Shown here piece by piece: positions 21,706 to 28,683 of a stretch of DNA of 28,683 nt. A program made the translations under genes and the position numbers. The notes beneath the pieces are model-generated. The model had not been told where the DNA came from, ran no database searches, and saw nothing but the letters and a program-made list of their open reading frames with translations. This DNA comes from SIG607 sp045655165 (GTDB lineage: Bacteria; Bacillota; Clostridia; Oscillospirales; Acutalibacteraceae). The stretch is taken from contig JAZOOT010000035.1 of assembly GCA_045655165.1 (NCBI GenBank), positions 1 through 28,683 on the forward strand. The letters run 5' to 3'. Every line of letters begins with the position of its first letter. Positions within the stretch are counted from its first letter, which is position 1.

Positions 21706-23079
21706 ATGGCAGAGGACAGAGTAATTCTTGACCTTGACGGTGGATTGCCGTTTGATATTGATGCCGAACAAGCAGTGCTTGGTTCTATTCTTATAGACCC
21801 TGCTTGTTTTAACGACCTTGTTATTCAACTAAGTGACGAGTATTTTTATATTCCTCAGCATAAAGAAATTTATAAAGCATTGGCTTCTATGCTTGAAATG
21901 AATATGAAAATAGATTACATAGCGCTTGTTGACCGCCTTAAAAAAAGCGGTACTTACGATGAATCGGGCGGCAAGGCATACTTAAAAGAACTTGTTCAAA
22001 GGGTTCCTTCAAGCGCTAACGTGCTAACCTACGCGGCAATTGTGCGCGAACGTTATTTTGCAAGGGCACTTATTGAGGCCTCAAGGGAAATTATTAAAGA
22101 TGCCACCGAAAATACAACCGAAGGTGACCGCCTTTTAGAAAGCGCCGAACAGCGCATTTACAATATAAGACAGGGCCGTTTGGTTTCGGGCCTTGAACAT
22201 ATTAAAGCGGTTATAGAAAACGAAACTTACGACCGCCTATTAAAAATCACCAACCCCGAAACAAAGGATGATTTTATTGGTATTCCTACAGGTATTGGCG
22301 AACTTGATAGAAAAATTACGGGCCTTAATAAATCCGACCTTATAATTTTGGGTGCGCGTCCCGGTATGGGTAAAACTTCGTTTGCCTTAAACATTGTTCG
22401 TAACGTTGCAATGCAAGCAGGCAAAACCGTTGCGTTTTTCTCGCTTGAAATGACGCGAGACCAACTTGCCCAGCGTATGCTTTCAAGCGAAGCCGCAATT
22501 AAAAGCGAAAAACTGCGCACCGGCGAACTTGATGCCGATGAATGGAAACGCTTGGCAGAGGCATCGGCAAACCTTTCAAAAGCAAATATTTATTTTGATG
22601 AAAGTTCGGGCATTACTGTTGCCGAAATGAAGGCAAAACTGCGCAGAATGAAAAACGTTGATTTGTGCGTGGTTGACTATTTGGGTCTTATGCATTCACC
22701 AAGGCGCACCGATAACCGTGTTCAAGAAATTTCCGAAATTACAAGAAGTCTTAAAATAATGGCAAAGGAATTAAACATTCCTGTTATTGTTTGCGCTCAG
22801 CTTTCGCGTGCTACTGAATCCAAAACCTTAAAATCGCACAAGCCAGCGCTTTCTGACTTGCGTGATTCGGGTTCTATTGAGCAAGATGCAGATATAGTTT
22901 TGTTCTTGTACCGCGAAACATATTACGATAACGAAAAAGCGGAGGATGCACAAAAAGGCGACCCCAACAAAGCCGAGTGTATTGTGGCCAAAAACCGCCA
23001 TGGTGAAATTGGCAGCGTTGAACTTTATTGGGATGGCAGATACACACGTTTTACTTCGCCTGCGAAATTCAGTGAATGA
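21706..23079 (+). CDS. dnaB: Replicative DNA helicase DnaB
   Basis: A 457-residue hexameric 5'-to-3' helicase that unwinds DNA at the replication fork (called DnaC in Bacillus subtilis). The N-terminal primase-binding domain spans about 15-115, with DAEQAVLGSILIDP. After the linker comes the RecA-like motor: IPTGIGELDRKITGL (193-207), Walker A GARPGMGKT (216-224), FFSLEMTRDQLAQRML, DLCVVDYLGLM (Walker B), VIVCAQLSRATE and SDLRDSGSIEQDADIV. Length is normal and no intein interrupts the gene. Its TGA overlaps the tilS ATG (ATGA, 23076-23079). A ribosome site AAGGGG precedes its ATG. Part of the rnj-rplI-dnaB-tilS-hpt-ftsH series. Confidence 0.98.
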   Translation: MAEDRVILDLDGGLPFDIDAEQAVLGSILIDPACFNDLVIQLSDEYFYIPQHKEIYKALASMLEMNMKIDYIALVDRLKKSGTYDESGGKAYLKELVQRVPSSANVLTYAAIVRERYFARALIEASREIIKDATENTTEGDRLLESAEQRIYNIRQGRLVSGLEHIKAVIENETYDRLLKITNPETKDDFIGIPTGIGELDRKITGLNKSDLIILGARPGMGKTSFALNIVRNVAMQAGKTVAFFSLEMTRDQLAQRMLSSEAAIKSEKLRTGELDADEWKRLAEASANLSKANIYFDESSGITVAEMKAKLRRMKNVDLCVVDYLGLMHSPRRTDNRVQEISEITRSLKIMAKELNIPVIVCAQLSRATESKTLKSHKPALSDLRDSGSIEQDADIVLFLYRETYYDNEKAEDAQKGDPNKAECIVAKNRHGEIGSVELYWDGRYTRFTSPAKFSE

Positions 23080-24356
23080 AAGAACAGTTAAGGGTGGCTT
23101 TAAACACCTTAAATTTAAAGGAAAACGAAAAGAATATTACCGTTGCGCTTTCGGGCGGGAAAGATTCGGTTGCGCTTTTATGTGGGCTTTTGGAATTAAA
23201 GGAAGAATTTGCCCTTAATATTTATGCCGCGCATTTTAACCATTTACTGCGCGGTGAAGAATCTTTCCGCGATGAAGAGTTTGTTGTTTCGCTTTGCCAA
23301 AAATTAAATGTTCCAATTACAGTAGAGCGCGGTGATGTGGGCGCTTATGCCAAGGAACAAAAAATTGGCATTGAAGACGCCGCAAGGCAACTTAGGTATG
23401 CCTTTTTAACAAGGGTAAACAAAGGTGTTGTGGCAACGGCGCACACCGCAAGCGATAACCTTGAAACACTCCTTTTGCACATAACGCGCGGAAGCGGTAT
23501 TGTTGGCCTTTGCGGAATACCGCAAAGAAGAGATATTTTTGTTCGTCCGCTTTTAAGCGTTACAAGCGAACAAACCGAAGAATATTGCAAACAAAACGGC
23601 TACGATTTTGTCACCGATTCAACAAATTTAACGGCAGTTTGTTCAAGAAATTTTATTCGCCTAAAGGTTGTTCCGCTTTTAAAACAACTTAACCCGTCGG
23701 TTAACAGTGCCGTTACACGCCTTGTTAATTCGGTAAATTGTGACAGGGAATATATAGATTTACAAGCGGAAAAATGTTATGAAAAAAGCAAAAAAGGCAA
23801 TGTTCTTTATCTTAATAAACAAGAACATTTTTCGGTACTTTCAAGGTGCGTAATTCTTTATTTAAAAGAAAACGGAATAGAAACAAATTCTTTAAGGGTA
23901 AATGAAATTTTAAATTCGCTTGGAAGCGAAACTAAAATAAGCGTTGGCAAGGATAAATTCGTTTACGTTAAAGAAAATGCCGTTTCGGTTTGTCCGTTTA
24001 CTGCTAAACCAAAACAGTTTAAAGTTACAATAAAAGAAAAAACCATTGACGGTAAAAAAATTAATAATTTGTTATTAAAAAATTCAATTGACTGTGATAA
24101 AATAGATGGCATACTAACTGTAAGGACCAAAAATGAAGGTGATAAAATAACACTTGCAGAAAGATGCGTTACAAAAACCTTAAAAAAACTTTTTAATGAA
24201 GATAAAATTGCAAAAGAACTGCGGTACAGTATTCCTGTTGTAAGCGATTCAAAGGGTGTTCTTTGGGTTTATGGTTATGGAACGGATAAAAACTACCGAA
24301 TAGACCAAAACACAAAAAAAGTTTTTTATATTGAATGCAAAGAAACAGAAGAATAA
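23076..24356 (+). CDS. tilS: tRNA(Ile)-lysidine synthetase
   Basis: A 426-residue enzyme that adds lysine to C34 of the tRNA-Ile CAU anticodon with ATP so that it reads AUA. The PP-loop is VALSGGKDSVALL with SGGKDS at 26-31. The following landmarks FNHLLRGEESFRDEEFV, IGIEDAARQLRYAFL, TAHTASDNLETLLLHITRGSG and the GLCGIPQRRDIFVRPLL region match TilS. A C-terminal domain of about 80 residues containing VRTKNEGDKI and LKKLFNEDKIAKELR is the TilS C-terminal tRNA-binding domain. It overlaps dnaB by four bases, and hpt follows after 13 bases, the order seen in other Bacillota. Confidence 0.97.
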   Translation: MKEQLRVALNTLNLKENEKNITVALSGGKDSVALLCGLLELKEEFALNIYAAHFNHLLRGEESFRDEEFVVSLCQKLNVPITVERGDVGAYAKEQKIGIEDAARQLRYAFLTRVNKGVVATAHTASDNLETLLLHITRGSGIVGLCGIPQRRDIFVRPLLSVTSEQTEEYCKQNGYDFVTDSTNLTAVCSRNFIRLKVVPLLKQLNPSVNSAVTRLVNSVNCDREYIDLQAEKCYEKSKKGNVLYLNKQEHFSVLSRCVILYLKENGIETNSLRVNEILNSLGSETKISVGKDKFVYVKENAVSVCPFTAKPKQFKVTIKEKTIDGKKINNLLLKNSIDCDKIDGILTVRTKNEGDKITLAERCVTKTLKKLFNEDKIAKELRYSIPVVSDSKGVLWVYGYGTDKNYRIDQNTKKVFYIECKETEE

Positions 24357-24369
24357 AGGGGAAAGTTTT

Positions 24370-24903
24370 ATGCATAACGATGTTTGTGAAGTTTTATTAA
24401 ACCAAGAGGAAATTAAAAAAATTTGTAAGCGTTTGGGCGAACAAATTTCTAAAGATTACGAAGGCAAAAAACTATTGCTTGTCGGTATTTTAAACGGTTC
24501 TGTTGTTTTTATGTCCGATTTACTGCGCGAAATTACAATTCCCTGCCAAATTGATTTTATGGCAATATCTTCGTATGAAGGAACAAAAAGCACAGGAGCG
24601 GTAAACTTTAAAAAAGATTTAGATACCGATATTAAAGATTATCACGTTGTGGTTGTTGAAGATATACTTGAATCGGGCAGGTCGCTTGATTACATAGTGA
24701 ACGTTTTAGAATTGCGTAAACCCGCAAGCATAAAACTTTGTACGCTTCTTGACAAACCCAGTAACCGTACAGTGCCCATTGAGGCCGACTATGTAGGTGC
24801 CGTTATACCCGATAAATTTGTAATTGGTTACGGCCTTGATTACAACAATTTATACAGAAATTTACCTTACGTTGGTGTTTTAGACCCTAAGGTGTATAGT
24901 TAA
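24370..24903 (+). CDS. hpt: Hypoxanthine phosphoribosyltransferase
   Basis: A 177-residue purine-salvage enzyme that converts hypoxanthine or guanine plus PRPP to IMP or GMP. The PRPP-binding motif is VVVVEDILESGRSLDYI (93-109), with the acidic pair E97-D98. The LVGILNGSVVFMSDLLR segment (37-53) and the flexible-loop region SSYEGTKSTGAVNF (67-80) match the family. The C-terminal base-binding VIPDKFVIGYGLDYNNLYRN is present. I chose the ATG at 24370 because GGGGAAAG precedes it; an earlier frame start lies inside tilS. tilS-hpt-ftsH is a widely conserved block in Bacillota. Confidence 0.97.
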   Translation: MHNDVCEVLLNQEEIKKICKRLGEQISKDYEGKKLLLVGILNGSVVFMSDLLREITIPCQIDFMAISSYEGTKSTGAVNFKKDLDTDIKDYHVVVVEDILESGRSLDYIVNVLELRKPASIKLCTLLDKPSNRTVPIEADYVGAVIPDKFVIGYGLDYNNLYRNLPYVGVLDPKVYS

Positions 24904-24947
24904 ATTCAAAGTTTTACAGTTAAAGTTAGCGAAAGGATGTGCAGGTT

Positions 24948-26783
24948 TTGAATAAAAACTTGAAAAAATTATTGTTATATATTGGAATTCCCTTAATTCT
25001 AATAATTGCCATAGCAAGCGTATCGCTTTTTGGCAGCGGCAGTGTTGGCCCAACCTATTACGACATTGTTACTATGGTAAAAGGCGGCGAGGTTTCGGAA
25101 TACACCCTTAACCTTTATAGCGGTGAACTTGTTTATAAAACCGCCGAAGACGGCAAAGTGCACCGTTATACCATGGCAGACCCTTCAATATTTTATAACG
25201 ATGTAAATGAGTTCGTTATGAAATATAACGAAGAAAACCCAGATAAGCCAATTAAAATGGACTATAAAAGTGGCGACGGTGTGGCATGGATAGTGCAGCT
25301 TTTGCCAACAGTTCTTTTGGCTGTTGTTATGGTTATTTTTGTTGTTGTATTTATGCGCCGTATGAGTGCATCAATGGGTGCCGATAAAACTATGACCTTT
25401 GGCAAGGCAAAATACAAACGCGAAACCAAGCGTAAAACTACCTTTGCCGATGTTGCAGGTGCCGATGAGGAAAAAGAGGAAATGGCAGAAATTGTTGATT
25501 TCCTTAAGGACCCTAAAAAGTTCGACGAATTGGGTGCAAGAATTCCCAAAGGTGTGTTGCTTGTTGGCCCTCCGGGTACGGGTAAAACCTTACTTGCCCG
25601 TGCAGTTGCAGGCGAAGCAGGTGTTCCGTTCTTCAGCATTTCTGGTTCCGACTTTGTTGAAATGTTTGTTGGTGTAGGCGCTTCAAGAGTTAGAGATTTG
25701 TTTGATGAAGCCAAGAAAAACTCACCCGCTATTGTGTTTATAGATGAAATTGACGCTGTGGGCAGACAAAGAGGTGCAGGTCTTGGCGGTGGCCACGATG
25801 AACGCGAACAAACCTTAAACCAGTTGCTTGTTGAAATGGACGGCTTTGGCGCAAACGAAGGCGTAATTGTTATGGCAGCAACTAACCGCCCCGATATATT
25901 AGACAAAGCGCTTCTTCGCCCCGGCCGTTTTGACCGCCAAATTACCGTTAATTACCCCGACGCAAAGGGCAGGGAAGAAATTTTAAAGGTTCATTCACGC
26001 GGTAAACCCTTGGGTCCCGATGTTGATTTAAAAACTATTGCACATTCAACCGTTGGTTTTACGGGTGCAGACCTTGAAAATCTTATGAACGAAAGTGCGC
26101 TTTTGGCTGTTCGCCACGGTAAAAAGGCAATTACACAAGAAGAAGTTGATGAAGCAACAATTAAGGTTGTTATGGGTACCGAAAAGAAATCGCATATTAT
26201 TAAAGATAAAGATAAGATGATTACTTCTTATCACGAAGCGGGCCACGCGGTTGTTTCTTACTTCTTGCCCACACAAGACCCCGTTCACCAAATTTCTATT
26301 ATTCCTCGCGGTATGGCGGCGGGCTACACAATGTATGTACCTACCGAAGAAAAGGGCCATGTTTCAAGAAATTCAATGGTTGAACAAATTTGCTCGCTTT
26401 TGGGCGGCCGTGCGGCAGAAGCCCTTACGCAAGATGATATTTGCACAGGCGCTTCTAACGATATTCAGCGCGCAACCGAACTTGCCAGAAAAATGGTTAC
26501 CAAGTTTGGTATGAGCGAAAAACTTGGCTTGGTTGCTTACGGCAATGACAATAATGAGGTTTTCTTGGGACGCGATTTTTCTTCTACCCCCAACTACTCC
26601 GAAAAAGTTGCGGCATCTATTGATGATGAAATTGAAGAAATTGTAATGACCCAATATAAAAGGGCATTGGATATCCTTAAAGCAAATATGGATAAACTTA
26701 ACGAAGTTGCTAAATTGCTCTTTAACCAAGAAAAAATCGGCGGCGATGAGTTCCGTAAAATTATGGAAGGCGCAGCAGAATAA
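24948..26783 (+). CDS. ftsH: ATP-dependent zinc metalloprotease FtsH
   Basis: A 611-residue membrane-anchored AAA+ protease that removes damaged membrane proteins and short-lived regulators. Two membrane segments (about 8-28 and 115-136) flank an external domain of about 85 residues. The AAA module has Walker A GPPGTGKT (207-214), Walker B FIDEID (264-269), and the second region of homology with ATNRPDILDKALLRPGRFDR. The protease carries HEAGH (429-433) with both zinc histidines and the catalytic glutamate. I chose the TTG at 24948 because AAAGGATG ends eight bases before it; a GTG at 24939 would overlap that ribosome site and add only MQV. The last residues have no long extra tail. A weak terminator follows. 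Confidence 0.97.
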   Translation: MNKNLKKLLLYIGIPLILIIAIASVSLFGSGSVGPTYYDIVTMVKGGEVSEYTLNLYSGELVYKTAEDGKVHRYTMADPSIFYNDVNEFVMKYNEENPDKPIKMDYKSGDGVAWIVQLLPTVLLAVVMVIFVVVFMRRMSASMGADKTMTFGKAKYKRETKRKTTFADVAGADEEKEEMAEIVDFLKDPKKFDELGARIPKGVLLVGPPGTGKTLLARAVAGEAGVPFFSISGSDFVEMFVGVGASRVRDLFDEAKKNSPAIVFIDEIDAVGRQRGAGLGGGHDEREQTLNQLLVEMDGFGANEGVIVMAATNRPDILDKALLRPGRFDRQITVNYPDAKGREEILKVHSRGKPLGPDVDLKTIAHSTVGFTGADLENLMNESALLAVRHGKKAITQEEVDEATIKVVMGTEKKSHIIKDKDKMITSYHEAGHAVVSYFLPTQDPVHQISIIPRGMAAGYTMYVPTEEKGHVSRNSMVEQICSLLGGRAAEALTQDDICTGASNDIQRATELARKMVTKFGMSEKLGLVAYGNDNNEVFLGRDFSSTPNYSEKVAASIDDEIEEIVMTQYKRALDILKANMDKLNEVAKLLFNQEKIGGDEFRKIMEGAAE

Positions 26784-26792
26784 AAACACACT

Positions 26793-26819
26793 AAAACGGA
26801 CAGTTTCTGTCCGTTTTAT
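26793..26819 (+). terminator. Hairpin after ftsH, probable weak terminator
   Basis: AAAACGGACAG (26793-26803) and CTGTCCGTTTT (26807-26817) form a perfect 11-bp stem with the loop TTT. The T-tail is only four bases long and largely inside the stem, so read-through into the methyltransferase and hslO is likely. Confidence 0.65.
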
Positions 26820-26833
26820 AGTAGGTGATACTT

Positions 26834-27577
26834 TTGGAAAATTACGATATTTTTTCTAAATATTACGATGCCTTTACCGAAGATGTTGATTATAAAGGCA
26901 AAACCGAGCATATTTGTGAAACTTTTAAGCGTTACGACCGTCTTCCCACACTTTTATTAGAGGTTGGGTGCGGTAGCGGTAATTTTTCGCGCTGTTTTTA
27001 TAAAAAAGGCATTGACGTTATTGGCATTGATATAAGCGAAGGTATGTTATCGGTTGCCAAAGAAAAGGCAGAAAAAGAAAAACAGGATATTTTATATTTA
27101 AACCAAAGTGCCAATGAACTTGATTTATTCGGTACTGTAGACGGAGCTGTTTGTTTGCTTGATACTGTAAACCATATTGTAAATAAAAAAGAGTTACAGC
27201 AAAGTTTTAACAAAATTTCACTGTTTTTAGAAAAAGACCGCCTTTTTGTGTTTGATGTAAACACCGAATACAAACAAAAAGAAATTCTTGGCAATAACAC
27301 CTTTGTTTTAGAAAACGAAGAAGTGTATTTGGTGTGGCAAAATTTTTGGGATAACGCGCGTAAAATAAGCGATATTGAACTTGATTTCTTTGAAAAGGAA
27401 AATGACGGCTACAAAAGGGAAACTGTTACTTTTTCAGAACGCGTATACAGTAAAGAACAGTTAAAACAAATGCTTAAAAAGGCAGGGCTAAAACTTATAG
27501 CCGTACATAGTGAAAACGGCTTTAGCAGGCCAAATAAAACCTCGCAACGCAATATTTACGTTGCAAGAAAGGAATAA
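26834..27577 (+). CDS. Class I SAM-dependent methyltransferase
   Basis: A 247-residue cytoplasmic methyltransferase of the UbiE/BioC-like Rossmann fold. Motif I is LLEVGCGSGNFSRCF, with EVGCGSG at 43-49. Motif II is IGIDISEGMLSVAKEKA, and VCLLDTVNHIV is the motif around the substrate site. The C-terminal region FSERVYSKEQLKQMLKKAGLKLIAVHSENGF is typical of small-molecule methyltransferases of this type. The substrate is unknown. I prefer the TTG at 26834 because AGGTGA (26823-26828) sits five bases before it; a GTG at 26825 would lie within that ribosome site. It ends two bases before the hslO ATG, so the two are coupled. Confidence 0.88.
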   Translation: MENYDIFSKYYDAFTEDVDYKGKTEHICETFKRYDRLPTLLLEVGCGSGNFSRCFYKKGIDVIGIDISEGMLSVAKEKAEKEKQDILYLNQSANELDLFGTVDGAVCLLDTVNHIVNKKELQQSFNKISLFLEKDRLFVFDVNTEYKQKEILGNNTFVLENEEVYLVWQNFWDNARKISDIELDFFEKENDGYKRETVTFSERVYSKEQLKQMLKKAGLKLIAVHSENGFSRPNKTSQRNIYVARKE

Positions 27578-27579
27578 CA

Positions 27580-28464
27580 ATGGGTAAACTTATTCGTGCA
27601 ATAACTGTTGACGGCGCAGTAATGGCTATTGCGGTAGATTCAACCGATATAGTAAGCAAGGCAGAGCACTACCATAAAACTTCGGCAGTAATGACCGCCG
27701 CGCTTGGCAGGTTATTAACCGCCGCTTCTATGATGGGAAATATGCTTAAAGGAAAGGATAACACCATAACCTTAAGAATTTCGGGCGATGGCCCTGCAAA
27801 AGCGGTAGTGGCAGTTGCAAACAGCAACGGTGATGTTCGCGGTTACACAACCAACCCTGTTGTTGAGATTCCCCTAAAGGACAACGGAAAACTTGATGTA
27901 TCGGGAGCACTGGGCGGCAAAAACGGTATGTTAACGGTTATTAAAGATGTTGGCTTAAAAGAACCTTATAACGGCTCTATCCCGCTTTTTTCGGGCGAAA
28001 TTGCCGAAGATATAACGGCTTATTACGCCATAAGCGAACAAATACCCACAGTTTGTGCATTAGGTGTGCTTGTTAACCCCGATTTAACGGTAAACTGTGC
28101 AGGCGGTTATATTATTCAACTTCTACCCGGCGCCGATAATAAAACAATAGATAAACTTGAAGAAAACATTAAAAAATTGCCCAGTATTACCGCTTTAATG
28201 AGCGAGGGCAAAACTATTGACGAAATTTTGTTTATGGCACTTGAAGGATTTAATACCGAAATTCTTTATGAAACAAAAACTTCCTATAAATGTTCTTGTT
28301 CAAGGGAAAGAACCAAAAAAATGCTTGCGGGAATTGAAAAGGATGAATTGCTCCAAATGGCTGCAGAGGGTAAACCAATAAATGTAGAGTGCCATTTTTG
28401 CAATAACAACTATAGTTTTACTCCTAAAGAAATAAACGAAATAGCAAAAACGAAAAAAGAATAA
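27580..28464 (+). CDS. hslO: Redox-regulated chaperone Hsp33
   Basis: A 294-residue cytoplasmic holdase that protects proteins during oxidative heat stress. The C-terminal redox switch has C238xC240 and C271xxC274, the four zinc-binding cysteines that form disulfides on oxidation. The N-terminal segment RAITVDGAVMAIAVDSTDIV, the RISGDGPAKAVVAVANSNG region (67-85) and the GGYIIQLLPGAD segment (175-186) match Hsp33. Length is normal. It stands two bases after the methyltransferase stop. In Bacillus-type genomes hslO also lies downstream of ftsH, so this extends the conserved block. Confidence 0.97.
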   Translation: MGKLIRAITVDGAVMAIAVDSTDIVSKAEHYHKTSAVMTAALGRLLTAASMMGNMLKGKDNTITLRISGDGPAKAVVAVANSNGDVRGYTTNPVVEIPLKDNGKLDVSGALGGKNGMLTVIKDVGLKEPYNGSIPLFSGEIAEDITAYYAISEQIPTVCALGVLVNPDLTVNCAGGYIIQLLPGADNKTIDKLEENIKKLPSITALMSEGKTIDEILFMALEGFNTEILYETKTSYKCSCSRERTKKMLAGIEKDELLQMAAEGKPINVECHFCNNNYSFTPKEINEIAKTKKE

Positions 28465-28482
28465 AAAAGTGCAAAAAAAGTG

Positions 28483-28511
28483 TTGACAAAGCGGCTCATT
28501 TGTGATATTAT
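28483..28511 (+). promoter_or_regulatory. Strong promoter of the tRNA cluster
   Basis: TTGACA (28483-28488), a 17-base spacer and TATTAT (28506-28511) lie 33 bases before the first tRNA. This is nearly consensus, as expected for a stable-RNA promoter. Confidence 0.85.
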
Positions 28512-28543
28512 ATCAAAGTCGCAACGCGACAGGCAAAGAATGT

Positions 28544-28619
28544 GGGAGCATAGCTCAGCTGGGAGAGCATCTGCCTTACAAGCAGAGGGTCATAGGTTCG
28601 AGCCCTATTGTTCCCACCA
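28544..28619 (+). tRNA. tRNA-Val (anticodon TAC)
   Basis: A complete 76-base cloverleaf: acceptor GGGAGCA pairs with TGTTCCC (one G-T pair), D-stem GCTC/GAGC, anticodon stem TCTGC/GCAGA with loop CTTACAA (anticodon TAC), variable GGGTC, T-arm ATAGG-TTCGAGC-CCTAT. The CCA end is encoded (28617-28619). Confidence 0.97.
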
Positions 28620-28623
28620 TTTT

Positions 28624-28683
28624 GGCCCGGTAGTTCAGTTGGTTAGAACGCTAGCCTGTCACGCTAGAGGTCGTGGGTTCGAG
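28624..28683 (+). tRNA. tRNA-Asp (anticodon GTC), cut by the window end
   Basis: Starts four bases after tRNA-Val with GGCCCGG. D-stem GTTC/GAAC and anticodon stem CTAGC/GCTAG with loop CTGTCAC (anticodon GTC) are present, then GTGGG-TTCGAG of the T-arm. The 3' part lies beyond the window. Confidence 0.95.

Noticed and set aside
21706..23079. Possible intein in dnaB, a frequent insertion site
   Set aside because: Walker A and the later motifs are continuous and the protein has normal length (457 residues).
25262..25906. Long open frame (214 codons) on the strand opposite ftsH
   Set aside because: ftsH on the other strand is unmistakable across the same bases; the antisense frame has no family resemblance and no start signals.
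28465..28683. Integration site or prophage edge at the tRNA genes
   Set aside because: No integrase, direct repeat or phage gene is visible; the tRNAs simply follow a strong promoter.

Overview
The window is AT-rich, compact bacterial DNA from a Gram-positive anaerobe, most likely a gut-associated member of class Clostridia (Bacillota). Several things point there. The gene set combines rnj-rplI-dnaB with tilS-hpt-ftsH-hslO. A lysine riboswitch precedes dapA, and meso-diaminopimelate dehydrogenase and rubrerythrin are present. Starts include GTG and TTG behind strong GGAGG-type ribosome binding sites, and promoters are TTGACA-17-TATAAT-like. A bile salt hydrolase-type enzyme and an N-acetylhexosamine 1-kinase suggest an animal gut. 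The species cannot be named from this sequence.

Layout. 1-546: the tail of a broken polysaccharide deacetylase, then low-complexity repeats and two tandem hairpins. 547-2547 (+): two coupled half-size CHR (chromate family) transporters and an EamA transporter. 2575-8177 (-): glycerol kinase, a monoacylglycerol-lipase-like hydrolase, NAD synthetase, an unknown membrane protein and rubrerythrin. 8282-9676 (+): a second EamA transporter and a small lipoprotein. 9710-11722: an AraC regulator divergent from an N-acetylhexosamine kinase. 11744-13161 (-): bile salt hydrolase-like protein and a low-molecular-weight tyrosine phosphatase. 13261-15897 (+): HAD phosphatase, alpha/beta hydrolase and diaminopimelate dehydrogenase. 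15938-18405 (+): promoter, lysine riboswitch, dapA, lysA. 18435-19304 (-): radical SAM protein of the YhcC type. 19407-28464 (+): core block rnj, rplI, dnaB, tilS, hpt, ftsH, methyltransferase, hslO. 28483-28683: a strong promoter, tRNA-Val and the start of tRNA-Asp.

Functional links. Ddh, DapA and LysA belong to the diaminopimelate/lysine branch, but only dapA-lysA sits behind the riboswitch. The lipase-like hydrolase overlaps glpK by one base, which suggests glycerol salvage from glycerides. The right-hand third is essential housekeeping: RNA decay, ribosome, replication, tRNA modification, purine salvage and proteolysis.

Most of the window is ordinary. The observations most worth checking are these. 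The NAD synthetase keeps its nitrilase-like domain but has glycine where the catalytic cysteine should be. A membrane protein ends in an AT-hook-like tail. A lipoprotein carries only part of a solute-binding fold. The glycerol kinase lacks the HPr-phosphorylated histidine segment. A PerR-like box lies before rubrerythrin. All four convergent gene junctions use one shared palindrome as a two-way terminator. I found no CRISPR array, insertion sequence, prophage or recognisable new defence system.
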